Shown here piece by piece: positions 44,089-52,753 of a stretch of DNA of 64,000 nt. Numbering within the stretch: position 1 is the stretch's first letter; each line of letters starts with the position of its first letter. Below the pieces are notes generated by a model that was given only the letters and a program-made list of their open reading frames with translations, was not told the origin of the DNA and did not search any database. The translations under genes were made by a program, and so were the position numbers. Origin of the DNA: Streptomyces filipinensis (GTDB lineage Bacteria; Actinomycetota; Actinomycetes; Streptomycetales; Streptomycetaceae); the NCBI RefSeq assembly GCF_014649495.1, contig NZ_BMTD01000001.1, positions 248,001 to 312,000 of the forward strand. Reading direction: 5' to 3'.

Positions 44089-44987
44089 AGGGCGTCGACC
44101 TCGGCCGCCGTCGGGTACGACGCCTGCGCGCCCCGCCTGGTCACGGCCGCGGCGCCGACCCGCGCCGCGTAGGCCGCCGCCTCCGTCAGCGGGGCGCCCG
44201 CGCCCAGCTTCCAGGCCAGCGCGGCCGTGAAAGCGTCCCCGGCACCCGTGGTGTCCACCGCGTCCACCTGCACCGACGCCACCCGTGTCACCCCCCGGTC
44301 GTCGCACACCAGCGCCCCCTGCGCGCCCAGCGTCACCACCACCGAGCGCGGTCCCTTGGCCAGCAGCAGGCGCGCCCAGTCGGCCGGTTCCTCGCTCACG
44401 CAGGCCTCGCCGAGGATCACCCGCGCCTCGTGCTCGTTGACGATCAGCGGGTCGCAGGCCGCGAGCACCTCCCCGGGCAGGGGCCGCGGCGGAGACGGGT
44501 TCAGCACGAAGCGGCCGCCCGGGGACAGGTTCCGTACGACCTCCACGACGGTCTCCAGCGGGATCTCCAGCTGTGCCGACACCACCCGGGAGGCGAGGAA
44601 CAGGCTCACCGCCGTCCGGACGTCCGCCGGGGCGAGCCGGGCGTTGGCACCCGGCGACACCACGATGCTGTTGTCCCCGGAGGGGTCCACGGTGATCAGC
44701 GCCACGCCGGTCGGCGCCCCGCCCACCAGCACGCCGACCGTGTCGACGCCGGCCGCGCGCAGGGAGTCCAGCAGCAGCCGGCCGTGGCCGTCGTCGCCGA
44801 CCCGGGCCAGCAGGGCCGTACTCGCGCCGAGCCGGGCGGCGGCGACCGCCTGGTTGGCGCCCTTGCCGCCGGGGTGGACGGCCAGGTCACCACCGAGCAC
44901 CGTCTCTCCGGCGGCCGGCCGCCGCTCGACATCGATCACCAGGTCGGCGTTGGCCGAACCCACGACCAGCAGGTCGTAGTCGTACAT
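44085..44987 (-). CDS. rbsK: Ribokinase
   Basis: A 300-aa PfkB-family kinase that phosphorylates D-ribose at O5. The N-terminal VVGSANADLVIDV, the substrate-binding glycine motif HPGGKGANQAVAAARLG (about residues 38-54) and the catalytic anion hole DTTGAGDAFTAAL (Asp near residue 250) are intact. It lies downstream of the ribose transporter genes and is coupled to rbsD. A 14-17-bp hairpin stands between it and the transporter fusion gene, so its expression may be lower than that of the transporter. Confidence 0.93.
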   Translation of the reverse strand: MYDYDLLVVGSANADLVIDVERRPAAGETVLGGDLAVHPGGKGANQAVAAARLGASTALLARVGDDGHGRLLLDSLRAAGVDTVGVLVGGAPTGVALITVDPSGDNSIVVSPGANARLAPADVRTAVSLFLASRVVSAQLEIPLETVVEVVRNLSPGGRFVLNPSPPRPLPGEVLAACDPLIVNEHEARVILGEACVSEEPADWARLLLAKGPRSVVVTLGAQGALVCDDRGVTRVASVQVDAVDTTGAGDAFTAALAWKLGAGAPLTEAAAYAARVGAAAVTRRGAQASYPTAAEVDAL

Positions 44988-45015
44988 CAGTTGACTCCCC
45001 AGAGAGATGACCTCA

Positions 45016-45055
45016 GGCGGGCCTGCCCCGGAAGACTCTCCGGGGCAGGCCCGTC
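45016..45055. terminator. Hairpin inside the rbs operon (attenuator or terminator)
   Basis: GGGCCTGCCCCGGA (45019-45032) pairs exactly with TCCGGGGCAGGCCC (45039-45052) around six bases, and one or two outer pairs can be added. It lies 9 bp after the rbsCB stop and 28 bp before rbsK, in the middle of the transcription unit. Confidence 0.8.
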
Positions 45056-45063
45056 CGTCGTTG

Positions 45064-47013
45064 TCAGCCGCTGAAACCGGCCACGTTGTCCTTCGTGACC
45101 ACCTTCACCGGCACCTTCACCGTCGACTCCACCTTCTTGCCCTGGACCGCCTTCAGCGCGTTGTCCACGGCGATCCGGCCCAACTGCGTCGGCTGCTGGG
45201 CGACCGACGCGTACAGCGTGCCGTCCTTCACCGCCGTGAGCCCGTCCGGGGTGCCGTCGAAGCCGACCACCTGGACCGACCGGCCGGCCTTGGCGCCGAG
45301 CGCCTTGATCGCGCCGAGCGCCATCTCGTCGTTGGCGGCGATGACGCCCTGCACGTCCGGGTGGGCCTGGAGCAGGTTCGACATCACGTCTAGCCCCTTG
45401 GCGCGCTGGAAGTCGGCCGGCTGCTGGGCCAGCACCTGGATGCCGGGGTAGGCCTTCAGGCCCCGCGCGAAGCCCGCCGCCCGCTCCCGGGCCGCCGAGG
45501 TGCCCGCCTGACCCTGCAGGATCACGATCCTGCCCTTGCCACCGAGCTTCCGCGCGATCGCCTTGGCGGCCAGCTCGCCGCCGGCCACGTTGTCGGAGGC
45601 CACCAGGGCGTCCACGGCGGCCCGGTTGACGCCCCGGTCGACGGCGACCACCGGGAGCCCCGCCTTGTCGGCGGCCTTCACCGAGTTGCTCGCCGCGTCC
45701 GAGTCCACCGGGTTGACGATGATCGCGCCCAGCCGGGAACTGGTGAAGTTCTGCAGCTGGTCGGCCTGCTGGGAGGCGTCGTTCTGGGCGTCGGTGACGG
45801 TCAGGTCCACGCCCCGCTTGTCCGCCTCCGCCTGGGCGCCGGCCCGGATCTGCACGAAGAAGGGGTTGTTCAGGGTGGACAGGGACAGACCCAGCTTCGG
45901 GGCCGTGGCGGACGGGGACCCGCTGTGCAGGAAGGAGGTCGCGCCGACGACCGCCACGGTGACCACGGCCGCGAGCGCGTAGGTGGCCGCCTGCCGGCCC
46001 TTGGGCCCGCCCGCGCCGGACGCCACCGGGGTCGCCCCCGCCTTGCGGCGCACGGTGTCCAGCAGCACCGCCAGCGCGATGACGACACCGATCACCACCT
46101 GCTGCCAGAACGCCGACACCGACAGCAGGTTGAGGCCGTTGCGCAGCACCGCCAGGATCAGCGCGCCGATCAGCGTGCCGGACGCCTTGCCGGTGCCGCC
46201 CGCGAGCGAGGCACCGCCGATCACGACCGCGGCGATCGCGTCCAGCTCGTAGCCGTCGGCGGCCTGCGGCTGCGCCGAGGACAGCCGGGAGGCGAGCACG
46301 ATGCCGGCGACGGCCGCGAACACACCGGACAGGGCGTAGATCGCGAGCTTCTGCCGCCTCACCCGCAGACCCGACAGCCGCGCGGCCTCCTCGTTGCCGC
46401 CGATCGCGTACATGGAGCGGCCGATGTACGTCCGCCCGAGGACGAGGGCCGCGATCAGCCCCATCACCACCATGACCAGCACCGGGACCGGCAGCCAGCC
46501 GCCGAGCGTGTCACCGAGGTGCGAGACCGGGTCCGGGAAGGCGATCGGGGAGCCCTGGGAGATCACCAGGGCGAGACCGCGGCCCACGGACAGCAGGGCC
46601 AGCGTCGCGATGAACGGCGGGAGCTTGCCGTAGGCGATGAGGAAACCGTTCACCAGACCGGCGACGACACCCGTGGCCACGGCCAGCACGACCGCGAGCG
46701 CGACCGGCACGCCGTGCTGTGTGGCGCTCCACGCCAGCACGGTCGCCGACAGCGCGGCCACCGACCCGACCGACAGGTCGATGCCCGCCGAGACGATCAC
46801 GAAGGTGACACCGAAGGCGAGGACGGCCGTGACGGCGGCCTGGACGCCGATGTTGAGCAGGTTGTCGGTCGTCAGGAAGTCACCGGACAGCGCCGACAGG
46901 ACGACGACGAGGACGATCAGCGCGGTGAGCGCGCCGTTGTCGAGGAGCAGCCGGCGAAGGGCCCCTGAGGCGCCACTCGCGCCGGCCCGGCTCTTGAGCG
47001 TGTCAGTGGCCAC
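45064..47013 (-). CDS. Ribose ABC transporter permease fused to the ribose-binding protein (RbsC-RbsB)
   Basis: A 649-aa fusion. Residues 1-330 are an RbsC permease with about ten helices and the motifs VSAGIDLSVGSVAALSA, GRTYIGRSMYAIGGNEEAA and AAVVIGGASLAGGTGK. One further helix (about 337-355) leads to an RbsB-type binding protein (residues 370-649) marked by LSLSTLNNPFFVQIRAGAQ, IIVNPVDSDA, AANDEMALGAIKALG and VVGFDGTPDGLTAV. The binding domain is thus tethered outside the membrane without a lipid anchor. GTG 47013 follows AAGGAGG and overlaps the rbsA end by 11 bp. It imports ribose with RbsA. Confidence 0.93.
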   Translation of the reverse strand: MATDTLKSRAGASGASGALRRLLLDNGALTALIVLVVVLSALSGDFLTTDNLLNIGVQAAVTAVLAFGVTFVIVSAGIDLSVGSVAALSATVLAWSATQHGVPVALAVVLAVATGVVAGLVNGFLIAYGKLPPFIATLALLSVGRGLALVISQGSPIAFPDPVSHLGDTLGGWLPVPVLVMVVMGLIAALVLGRTYIGRSMYAIGGNEEAARLSGLRVRRQKLAIYALSGVFAAVAGIVLASRLSSAQPQAADGYELDAIAAVVIGGASLAGGTGKASGTLIGALILAVLRNGLNLLSVSAFWQQVVIGVVIALAVLLDTVRRKAGATPVASGAGGPKGRQAATYALAAVVTVAVVGATSFLHSGSPSATAPKLGLSLSTLNNPFFVQIRAGAQAEADKRGVDLTVTDAQNDASQQADQLQNFTSSRLGAIIVNPVDSDAASNSVKAADKAGLPVVAVDRGVNRAAVDALVASDNVAGGELAAKAIARKLGGKGRIVILQGQAGTSAARERAAGFARGLKAYPGIQVLAQQPADFQRAKGLDVMSNLLQAHPDVQGVIAANDEMALGAIKALGAKAGRSVQVVGFDGTPDGLTAVKDGTLYASVAQQPTQLGRIAVDNALKAVQGKKVESTVKVPVKVVTKDNVAGFSG

Positions 47014-48535
47014 GGCTGGCCTCCTTCTCGGTGTCCTTGTGCGGGGTGGGGGTGGAGACGGCGAGCGCCATGACGGCGTCCTGGGTGGCCTCGTCGGCCG
47101 CTAGTTCACCGGCGATCCGGCCCTGGGCCATCACCAGGACCCGGTCGCTCATGCCGAGGACCTCCGGCAGATCGCTGGAGATCATCAGCACGGCGGCCCC
47201 GGCGGCGGTCAGTTCGTTGATCAGCTGGTAGATCTCGACCTTGGCGCCGACGTCGATGCCGCGCGTCGGCTCGTCGAGGATTAGCACCCTGGTGTCGGCC
47301 AGCAGCCACTTGCCGATGACGACCTTCTGCTGGTTGCCGCCGGACAGGGTCCGCACCTGCTGCCCCAGCCCCGCCATCCGCACGCCCAGCTGCCCGGCGA
47401 TCCGCTCGGCCGCGACGCGCTGCGCCCGGCGGTCCACCAGCCCGGCCCGGGTGGCGGCGCGCAGGGTGACGAGCCCGAGGTTCTCCTCCACGGACGCGTC
47501 CAGCACCAGCCCCTGGCCCTTGCGGTCCTCCGGCACGAGCCCGATCCCGGCCGCCATCGCGGCGTTCACGTCATGCCGCTTCAGCTCGCTCCCGGAGACC
47601 TTCACGACCCCGCCGTCGTACGGATCGGCCCCGAACACGGCCCGCACCACCTCGGTACGGCCGGCGCCCACCAGCCCCGCGATCCCGACGACCTCGCCGG
47701 CGTGCACCTCGAAGCTGACGTCGTGGAAGACACCGTCGCGGGTGAGCCCCTCGACACCGAGCAACGCGGCGCCCCTGTCCGGCCGCTGCCGCGGATACTG
47801 CTGCGCGATGGACCGCCCGACCATGAGCCGTACGAGTTCGTCCTCGGGGGTGGAAGCGGGAACCTGCCCGACGCTGCGCCCGTCCCGGATGACGGTGACC
47901 CGGTCTCCCAGAGCGGCGATCTCCTCCAGGTGATGCGTGATGAAGACGATCCCCACGCCGTCCTCGCGCAGCTGACGCACGATCGCGAAGAGCTTCTCGA
48001 CCTCCTCCGAGGTGAGCACCGCGGTCGGCTCGTCCATGACGAGCACGCGCGCGTCCAGGCTGAGGGCCTTGGCGATCTCGACCATCTGCAGGCGCGCGAT
48101 ACCGAGTTCACGCACACGCGCGCGTGGCGAGACATGCACACCGACACGCCGCAGCAGCCGCTCGGCGTCGCCCTCCATCCGCTTGCGGTCGATCATCCCG
48201 AAGCGCCGGGGCTGCCGTCCGAGGAAGATGTTCTCGGCCACGGTCAGATCCGGAACGAGATTGAACTCCTGGTAGATGGTGGCGATCCCGAGCCGCTCGG
48301 CGTCCTGCGCGCCCTGGACGCGCACCTGCTGACCGCCGACGCTGATCCGTCCGGCATCCGGCGTGTACGCCCCGGAGAGCATCTTGATGAGCGTGCTCTT
48401 GCCGGCGCCGTTCTCACCGAGCAGCACATGGACCTCGCCCCGGCGCAGATCGAAGTCGACGCCGTCGAGCGCGACCACGCCGGGGAAGGTCTTGCGTATG
48501 CCCTCGATGCGCAGCAACTCGTCCGGGTTGCTCAC
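47003..48535 (-). CDS. rbsA: Ribose ABC transporter ATP-binding protein (two fused NBDs)
   Basis: A 510-aa protein with two ATPase domains. The first has Walker A GENGAGKST and Walker B LVMDEPTAVL. The second has the degenerate Walker A GLVGAGRTE, signature LSGGNQQKVVIGKWL and Walker B LILDEPTRGID. This is the normal RbsA/MglA pattern. GTG 48535 overlaps the rbsR stop as GTGA and has AAAGGAG eight bases upstream. It energises the RbsC-RbsB fusion encoded next. Other pentoses cannot be excluded, but ribokinase in the operon supports ribose. Confidence 0.94.
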   Translation of the reverse strand: MSNPDELLRIEGIRKTFPGVVALDGVDFDLRRGEVHVLLGENGAGKSTLIKMLSGAYTPDAGRISVGGQQVRVQGAQDAERLGIATIYQEFNLVPDLTVAENIFLGRQPRRFGMIDRKRMEGDAERLLRRVGVHVSPRARVRELGIARLQMVEIAKALSLDARVLVMDEPTAVLTSEEVEKLFAIVRQLREDGVGIVFITHHLEEIAALGDRVTVIRDGRSVGQVPASTPEDELVRLMVGRSIAQQYPRQRPDRGAALLGVEGLTRDGVFHDVSFEVHAGEVVGIAGLVGAGRTEVVRAVFGADPYDGGVVKVSGSELKRHDVNAAMAAGIGLVPEDRKGQGLVLDASVEENLGLVTLRAATRAGLVDRRAQRVAAERIAGQLGVRMAGLGQQVRTLSGGNQQKVVIGKWLLADTRVLILDEPTRGIDVGAKVEIYQLINELTAAGAAVLMISSDLPEVLGMSDRVLVMAQGRIAGELAADEATQDAVMALAVSTPTPHKDTEKEASRGH

Positions 48536-49581
48536 GACGTGCTCCTTTGCACTGGGGAGGGGGACTGTGCGGGGGGTGCCGCGGCCGGGGCGGGCTCGCC
48601 GCACGAGCGGCGCACGACGAGCCGGGCGGGCAGGGTGACCGACCGGGGGACCCGCCCCTCGATCCGGTCCACCAGGGCGCGTACGGCGGCCCGCCCCAGC
48701 TCACCGGTCGGCTGCGCGATCGCCGTGACGGGCGGATCGGTGTGCACGAACCAGGGGATGTCGTCGAACGCGGCCAGCGCGATGTCGTCCGGAACGCGCA
48801 GCCCACGCGCGCGTACGGCGTCCAGGGCACCGAGTGCCATGAGGTTGTCGGCGGCGAAGACGACCTCCGGCGGCCGGGGCAGATCCAGAAACCCCTCGGT
48901 GACCCGCCGCCCGCTCTCGGCCTGGAAGTCACCCTGACCTGTGTAGGCGTCGGGGAGCGGCATGCCGTACTCGGCCATCGCCTCCCTGAAGGCCTCGACG
49001 CGCTCGCTGCCGGTCGTGGTGGCGGCGGGGCCGGCGATGATCGCGAGCCGCCGGTGCCCGAGCCCGTACAGGTGGGCGACGAGGTCCCGTACGGCCGCGC
49101 GTCCGTCGGCCCGGACGACGGGCACGTCCACGCCCGGGATCCACCGGTCCACGAACACCATCGGGGTCCCCGCGCGGGCCGCGTCCAGCATCAGCGGGGA
49201 GCCGCCGTCGGTGGGGGAGACGAGCAGCCCGTCGATCCGCCGGTCGAGCAGGTTCCGCACGTGGTGGTCCTGCAGATCCGGCCGCTCGTCGGCGTTCCCG
49301 ATGATCACGCTGTAGCCGAGCGCCCGGGCCTCTTCCTCGACGGACCGGGCCAGCTCGGTGAAGTAGGGGTTGAGCACGTCGCTGATGACCAGGCCGAGGG
49401 TGTGGGTCTGGTCGGTGCGCAGGGAGCGGGCGACGGCGTTCGGACGGTAGCCCAGCGCCTCGACGGCGGCCAGCACGCGCGTGCGGGCGTCGGCGCTGAC
49501 CGACGGGTGCGCGTTCAGGACGCGCGAGACCGTGGCGACGGAGACGCCCGCCGCGGCGGCGACGTCCTTGATGCTCGCCAT
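48532..49581 (-). CDS. rbsR: LacI-family ribose operon repressor
   Basis: A 349-aa LacI/RbsR repressor: HTH MASIKDVAAAAGVSVATVSR, hinge NAVARSLR, and effector domain with VISDVLNPYFTELAR and AAFDDIPWFVHTDPPVTAI. It is the first gene of the operon and overlaps rbsA. Two identical TGGAATCGATTACA elements lie 28 and 61 bp upstream, so it should repress its own operon and release on ribose (inference from family). ATG 49581 is preceded by a GGAGGTGA-type ribosome site. Confidence 0.93.
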   Translation of the reverse strand: MASIKDVAAAAGVSVATVSRVLNAHPSVSADARTRVLAAVEALGYRPNAVARSLRTDQTHTLGLVISDVLNPYFTELARSVEEEARALGYSVIIGNADERPDLQDHHVRNLLDRRIDGLLVSPTDGGSPLMLDAARAGTPMVFVDRWIPGVDVPVVRADGRAAVRDLVAHLYGLGHRRLAIIAGPAATTTGSERVEAFREAMAEYGMPLPDAYTGQGDFQAESGRRVTEGFLDLPRPPEVVFAADNLMALGALDAVRARGLRVPDDIALAAFDDIPWFVHTDPPVTAIAQPTGELGRAAVRALVDRIEGRVPRSVTLPARLVVRRSCGEPAPAAAPPAQSPSPVQRSTS

Positions 49582-49608
49582 CGCCGGCTCACCTCCTCGT
49601 GCAGAGCA

Positions 49609-49655
49609 TGGAATCGATTACATGGATGTCGTAGGAGGGAATGGAATCGATTACA
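49609..49655. promoter_or_regulatory. Twin RbsR operators
   Basis: TGGAATCGATTACA occurs identically at 49609-49622 and 49642-49655. Each is built on an AATCGATT palindrome (extended: G-AATCGATT-A-C). They are 33 bp apart, about three helical turns, in the leader region of rbsR. Two in-phase copies fit cooperative or looped binding by one LacI-type repressor. Confidence 0.8.
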
Positions 49656-49725
49656 CGAGGTGGAGGCAAGGGGGTGAGAGGTGGCCGAAACCCAATCGTG
49701 ATCGTGGGGCCTGGCCGCGGCCCCG

Positions 49726-50211
49726 TCAGGACCAGAAGACGACGGCGAGGGCGATGAGCGTGCCGAGGCAGACCACGGCCCCGAAGACGCCGAAGCCGAT
49801 GGCGACCTTCACGCTGGTGGGGCGCAGCTCCCGCCACCCCAGTTCCTCGGCCACGCCCCGGATCAGGCGGTGACCGTCGGCGGACGAGAAGCGGTAGCGC
49901 CCCGTGCCGTCCATGTTCGCGCCCTTGACGACGTACACGCTCCGGCCGACGGACACCGCCTTGCCCAGCCCGGCCCCGTCCGGACCGGCCCCGTACCCGG
50001 CGGTGCGCACGACGTCCGTCATCGTGAAGGCCCTCTCCTGCTGCCGCAGCACGACTCGGTAGGTGTGCAGCCGCCGCTCCGGGCCCGGTACGTCCACGGT
50101 CAGCTCGAATCCCTGACCCGTCGGGCGCATCCGGTACGGCGTGTCCGCGACGGCGGCCGCGACGCGGGACTGGAACTCCCCGACGGCGTCTGCTCTGTAG
50201 CTCCCCCACAT
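49726..50211 (-). CDS. Conserved small membrane-anchored protein
   Basis: A 161-aa protein starting at ATG 50211 (MWGSYRADAVGEF); GTG 50217 is an alternative and no ribosome site is evident. The first 135 residues are soluble and end in a conserved-looking WRELRPTSVK. One strong C-terminal membrane helix follows (VAIGFGVFGAVVCLGTLIAL), giving a tail-anchored topology. The family is not recognised; it looks Streptomyces-specific. It is divergent from recD2. Confidence 0.7.
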   Translation of the reverse strand: MWGSYRADAVGEFQSRVAAAVADTPYRMRPTGQGFELTVDVPGPERRLHTYRVVLRQQERAFTMTDVVRTAGYGAGPDGAGLGKAVSVGRSVYVVKGANMDGTGRYRFSSADGHRLIRGVAEELGWRELRPTSVKVAIGFGVFGAVVCLGTLIALAVVFWS

Positions 50212-50264
50212 GGGCACGGACAGTAACAGCGCGCGTTGTCAGACCCCACCGGTACCGTCGGATC

Positions 50265-52517
50265 ATGGCTCGACAGACGGGGACCCAGAGCGGAGAGCGG
50301 CGGCTCGCCGTACTCGAAGGCGTGCTGGAGCGGATCACGTACGCCAACGAGGAGAACGGCTACACGGTCGCCCGGGTCGACACCGGAAGAGGCGGCGGTG
50401 ACCTCCTCACGGTCGTCGGCGCGCTGCTCGGTGCCCAGGTCGGTGAGTCGCTGCGGATGGAGGGCCGCTGGGGGTCGCACCCGCAGTACGGCAAGCAGTT
50501 CCATGTCGAGAACTACACGACCGTCCTGCCCGCCACCGTCCAGGGCATCCGGCGCTATCTGGGATCCGGCCTGGTCAAGGGCATCGGGCCGGTGTTCGCC
50601 GACCGGATCACGCAGCACTTCGGGCTGGACACCCTCCGCGTCATCGAGGAGGAGCCGAAGCGCCTCATCGAAGTCCCCGGCCTCGGCCCCAAGCGGACCG
50701 GGAAGATCGCCGACGCCTGGGAGGAGCAGAAGGCGATCAAGGAGGTCATGCTCTTCCTCCAGACCGTCGAGGTGTCCACCTCCATCGCCGTGCGGATCTA
50801 CAAGAAGTACGGCGACGCGTCGATCTCGGTCGTCAAGGAGCAGCCCTACCGGCTCGCCGCCGACGTCTGGGGCATCGGCTTCCTGACCGCCGACAAGATC
50901 GCCCAGTCCGTCGGCATCCCGCACGACAGCCCGGAGCGGGTCAAGGCCGGCCTGCAGTACGCCCTCTCCCAGTCCGCCGACCAGGGGCACTGCTTCCTGC
51001 CGGAGGAGCGGCTGATCTCCGACGCCGTGAAGCTGCTCGCCGTCGACACCGGACTGGTCATCGAGTGCCTCGCGGAGCTGGCCGAGCCGGGAGAGGACGG
51101 CGCGGAACCGGGCGTCGTACGCGAGAAGGTGCCCGGGCCCGACGGTGCCGCCGGTGAACCCGTCACCGCCGTGTACCTCGTCCCCTTCCACCGCGCCGAG
51201 CTGTCCCTCTCCTCCCAGCTGCTGCGCCTCCTGCGGACCGACCAGGACCGGATGCCCGCCTTCCGGGACGTGGACTGGGGCAGGGCGCTCGGCTGGCTGA
51301 AGGGCCGCACGGGCGCCGATCTCGCCCCCGAGCAGGAAGCCGCCGTGCGGCTCGCGCTCAGTGAGAAGGTCGCCGTCCTCACCGGCGGACCCGGCTGCGG
51401 CAAGTCCTTCACGGTCCGCTCGATCGTGGAGCTGGCCCGCGCCAAGCAGGCCAAGGTGCTGCTCGCCGCGCCGACGGGGCGCGCCGCCAAGCGGCTGGCC
51501 GAGCTGACCGGCGCCGACGCCTCCACCGTGCACCGGCTGCTGGAGCTGAAGCCCGGCGGGGACGCCGCCTATGACCGGGACCGTCCGCTCGATGCCGACC
51601 TCGTCGTCGTGGACGAGGCCTCCATGCTGGACCTTCTGCTCGCCAACAAGCTGGTCAAGGCCGTGCCGCCGGGAGCGCACCTCCTCTTCGTGGGAGACGT
51701 CGACCAGCTGCCCAGCGTCGGCGCCGGCGAGGTCCTGCGGGACCTGCTGGCCGACGGGAGCCCCCTTCCCGCCGTCCGGCTCACCCGGGTCTTCCGGCAG
51801 GCCCAGGAGTCCGGCGTCGTCACCAACGCGCACCGGATCAACGCCGGGCAGCATCCGCTCACCGACGGGCTGAAGGACTTCTTCCTCTTCGTCGAGGACG
51901 ACACCGAGGAGGCCGGGCGGCTCACGGTGGACGTGGCCGCACGACGGATTCCGGCCAGGTTCGGGCTGGACCCGCGCCGGGACGTGCAGGTGCTCGCGCC
52001 GATGCACCGGGGTCCGGCCGGGGCGGGCGTGCTCAACGGGCTGCTGCAGCAGGCCGTCACGCCCGGCCGGCCCGATGTGCCGGAGAAGCGGTTCGGAGGC
52101 CGGGTCTTCCGCGTCGGCGACAAGGTCACCCAGATTCGCAACAATTACGAGAAAGGGAAGAACGGTGTCTTCAACGGCACCGTCGGCGTCGTCACCTCGC
52201 TCGACCCGGTCGACCAGCGCCTGACGGTGCTGACGGACGAGGACGAGGAGGTTCCGTACGAATTCGACGAACTGGACGAACTTGCCCATGCGTACGCGGT
52301 GACCATCCACCGCTCACAGGGGAGTGAATATCCCGCTGTGGTGATTCCCGTCACGACCGGAGCATGGATGATGCTGCAGCGGAACCTGCTCTACACGGCG
52401 GTCACCCGGGCCAAGCGGCTGGTCGTCCTCGTCGGTTCGCGCAAGGCGATCGGACAGGCGGTGCGCACGGTGTCGGCCGGACGGCGTTGTACGGCACTCG
52501 ACTTCAGGCTGGCGTAA
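50265..52517 (+). CDS. recD2: RecD2-type ATP-dependent DNA helicase
   Basis: A 750-aa superfamily 1B helicase of the RecD2 type (RecD-like without RecBC). The N-terminal region (residues 1-330) has an OB-like segment and tandem helix-hairpin-helix motifs (GSGLVKGIGPVFADRI, LIEVPGLGPKRTGKI). The helicase core has Walker A TGGPGCGKSFT (near residue 375), motif II VVVDEASMLD, and motifs IV-VI with IRNNYEKGKNGVFNG and AVTIHRSQGSEYPAV. It unwinds DNA 5'-3', probably in repair or replication restart. It lies alone, upstream of citA. Confidence 0.93.
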   Translation: MARQTGTQSGERRLAVLEGVLERITYANEENGYTVARVDTGRGGGDLLTVVGALLGAQVGESLRMEGRWGSHPQYGKQFHVENYTTVLPATVQGIRRYLGSGLVKGIGPVFADRITQHFGLDTLRVIEEEPKRLIEVPGLGPKRTGKIADAWEEQKAIKEVMLFLQTVEVSTSIAVRIYKKYGDASISVVKEQPYRLAADVWGIGFLTADKIAQSVGIPHDSPERVKAGLQYALSQSADQGHCFLPEERLISDAVKLLAVDTGLVIECLAELAEPGEDGAEPGVVREKVPGPDGAAGEPVTAVYLVPFHRAELSLSSQLLRLLRTDQDRMPAFRDVDWGRALGWLKGRTGADLAPEQEAAVRLALSEKVAVLTGGPGCGKSFTVRSIVELARAKQAKVLLAAPTGRAAKRLAELTGADASTVHRLLELKPGGDAAYDRDRPLDADLVVVDEASMLDLLLANKLVKAVPPGAHLLFVGDVDQLPSVGAGEVLRDLLADGSPLPAVRLTRVFRQAQESGVVTNAHRINAGQHPLTDGLKDFFLFVEDDTEEAGRLTVDVAARRIPARFGLDPRRDVQVLAPMHRGPAGAGVLNGLLQQAVTPGRPDVPEKRFGGRVFRVGDKVTQIRNNYEKGKNGVFNGTVGVVTSLDPVDQRLTVLTDEDEEVPYEFDELDELAHAYAVTIHRSQGSEYPAVVIPVTTGAWMMLQRNLLYTAVTRAKRLVVLVGSRKAIGQAVRTVSAGRRCTALDFRLA

Positions 52518-52627
52518 CCGGCTCGTACGGCCGGCGGGCGGCATCACAAAAAATGATCGATCAAATGAGTCGTGAAGGTCACAGAGCACTTCCAGATGCC
52601 GTTCGGAGGGGGCAGGATGAGCAGGTT

Positions 52628-52646
52628 GGCGGCACTGAGTGCCGCC
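52628..52646 (+). promoter_or_regulatory. Hairpin upstream of citA
   Basis: GGCGGCAC-TGA-GTGCCGCC (52628-52646) is a perfect 8-bp stem with a 3-base loop, in the 236-bp gap between recD2 and citA. It could terminate recD2 or sit in a citA leader. The gap also has an A+T-rich patch around 52549-52568. Confidence 0.5.
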
Positions 52647-52753
52647 GATAGGCCCAATGGTCGACCCCGAGTGCACTCTCCTGAGCCAAATGGGGGATGG
52701 TAGAGACAGTCAGGGCACCTCGAAGATGAGGCACTACGTCGGTGAGGGAAGAC

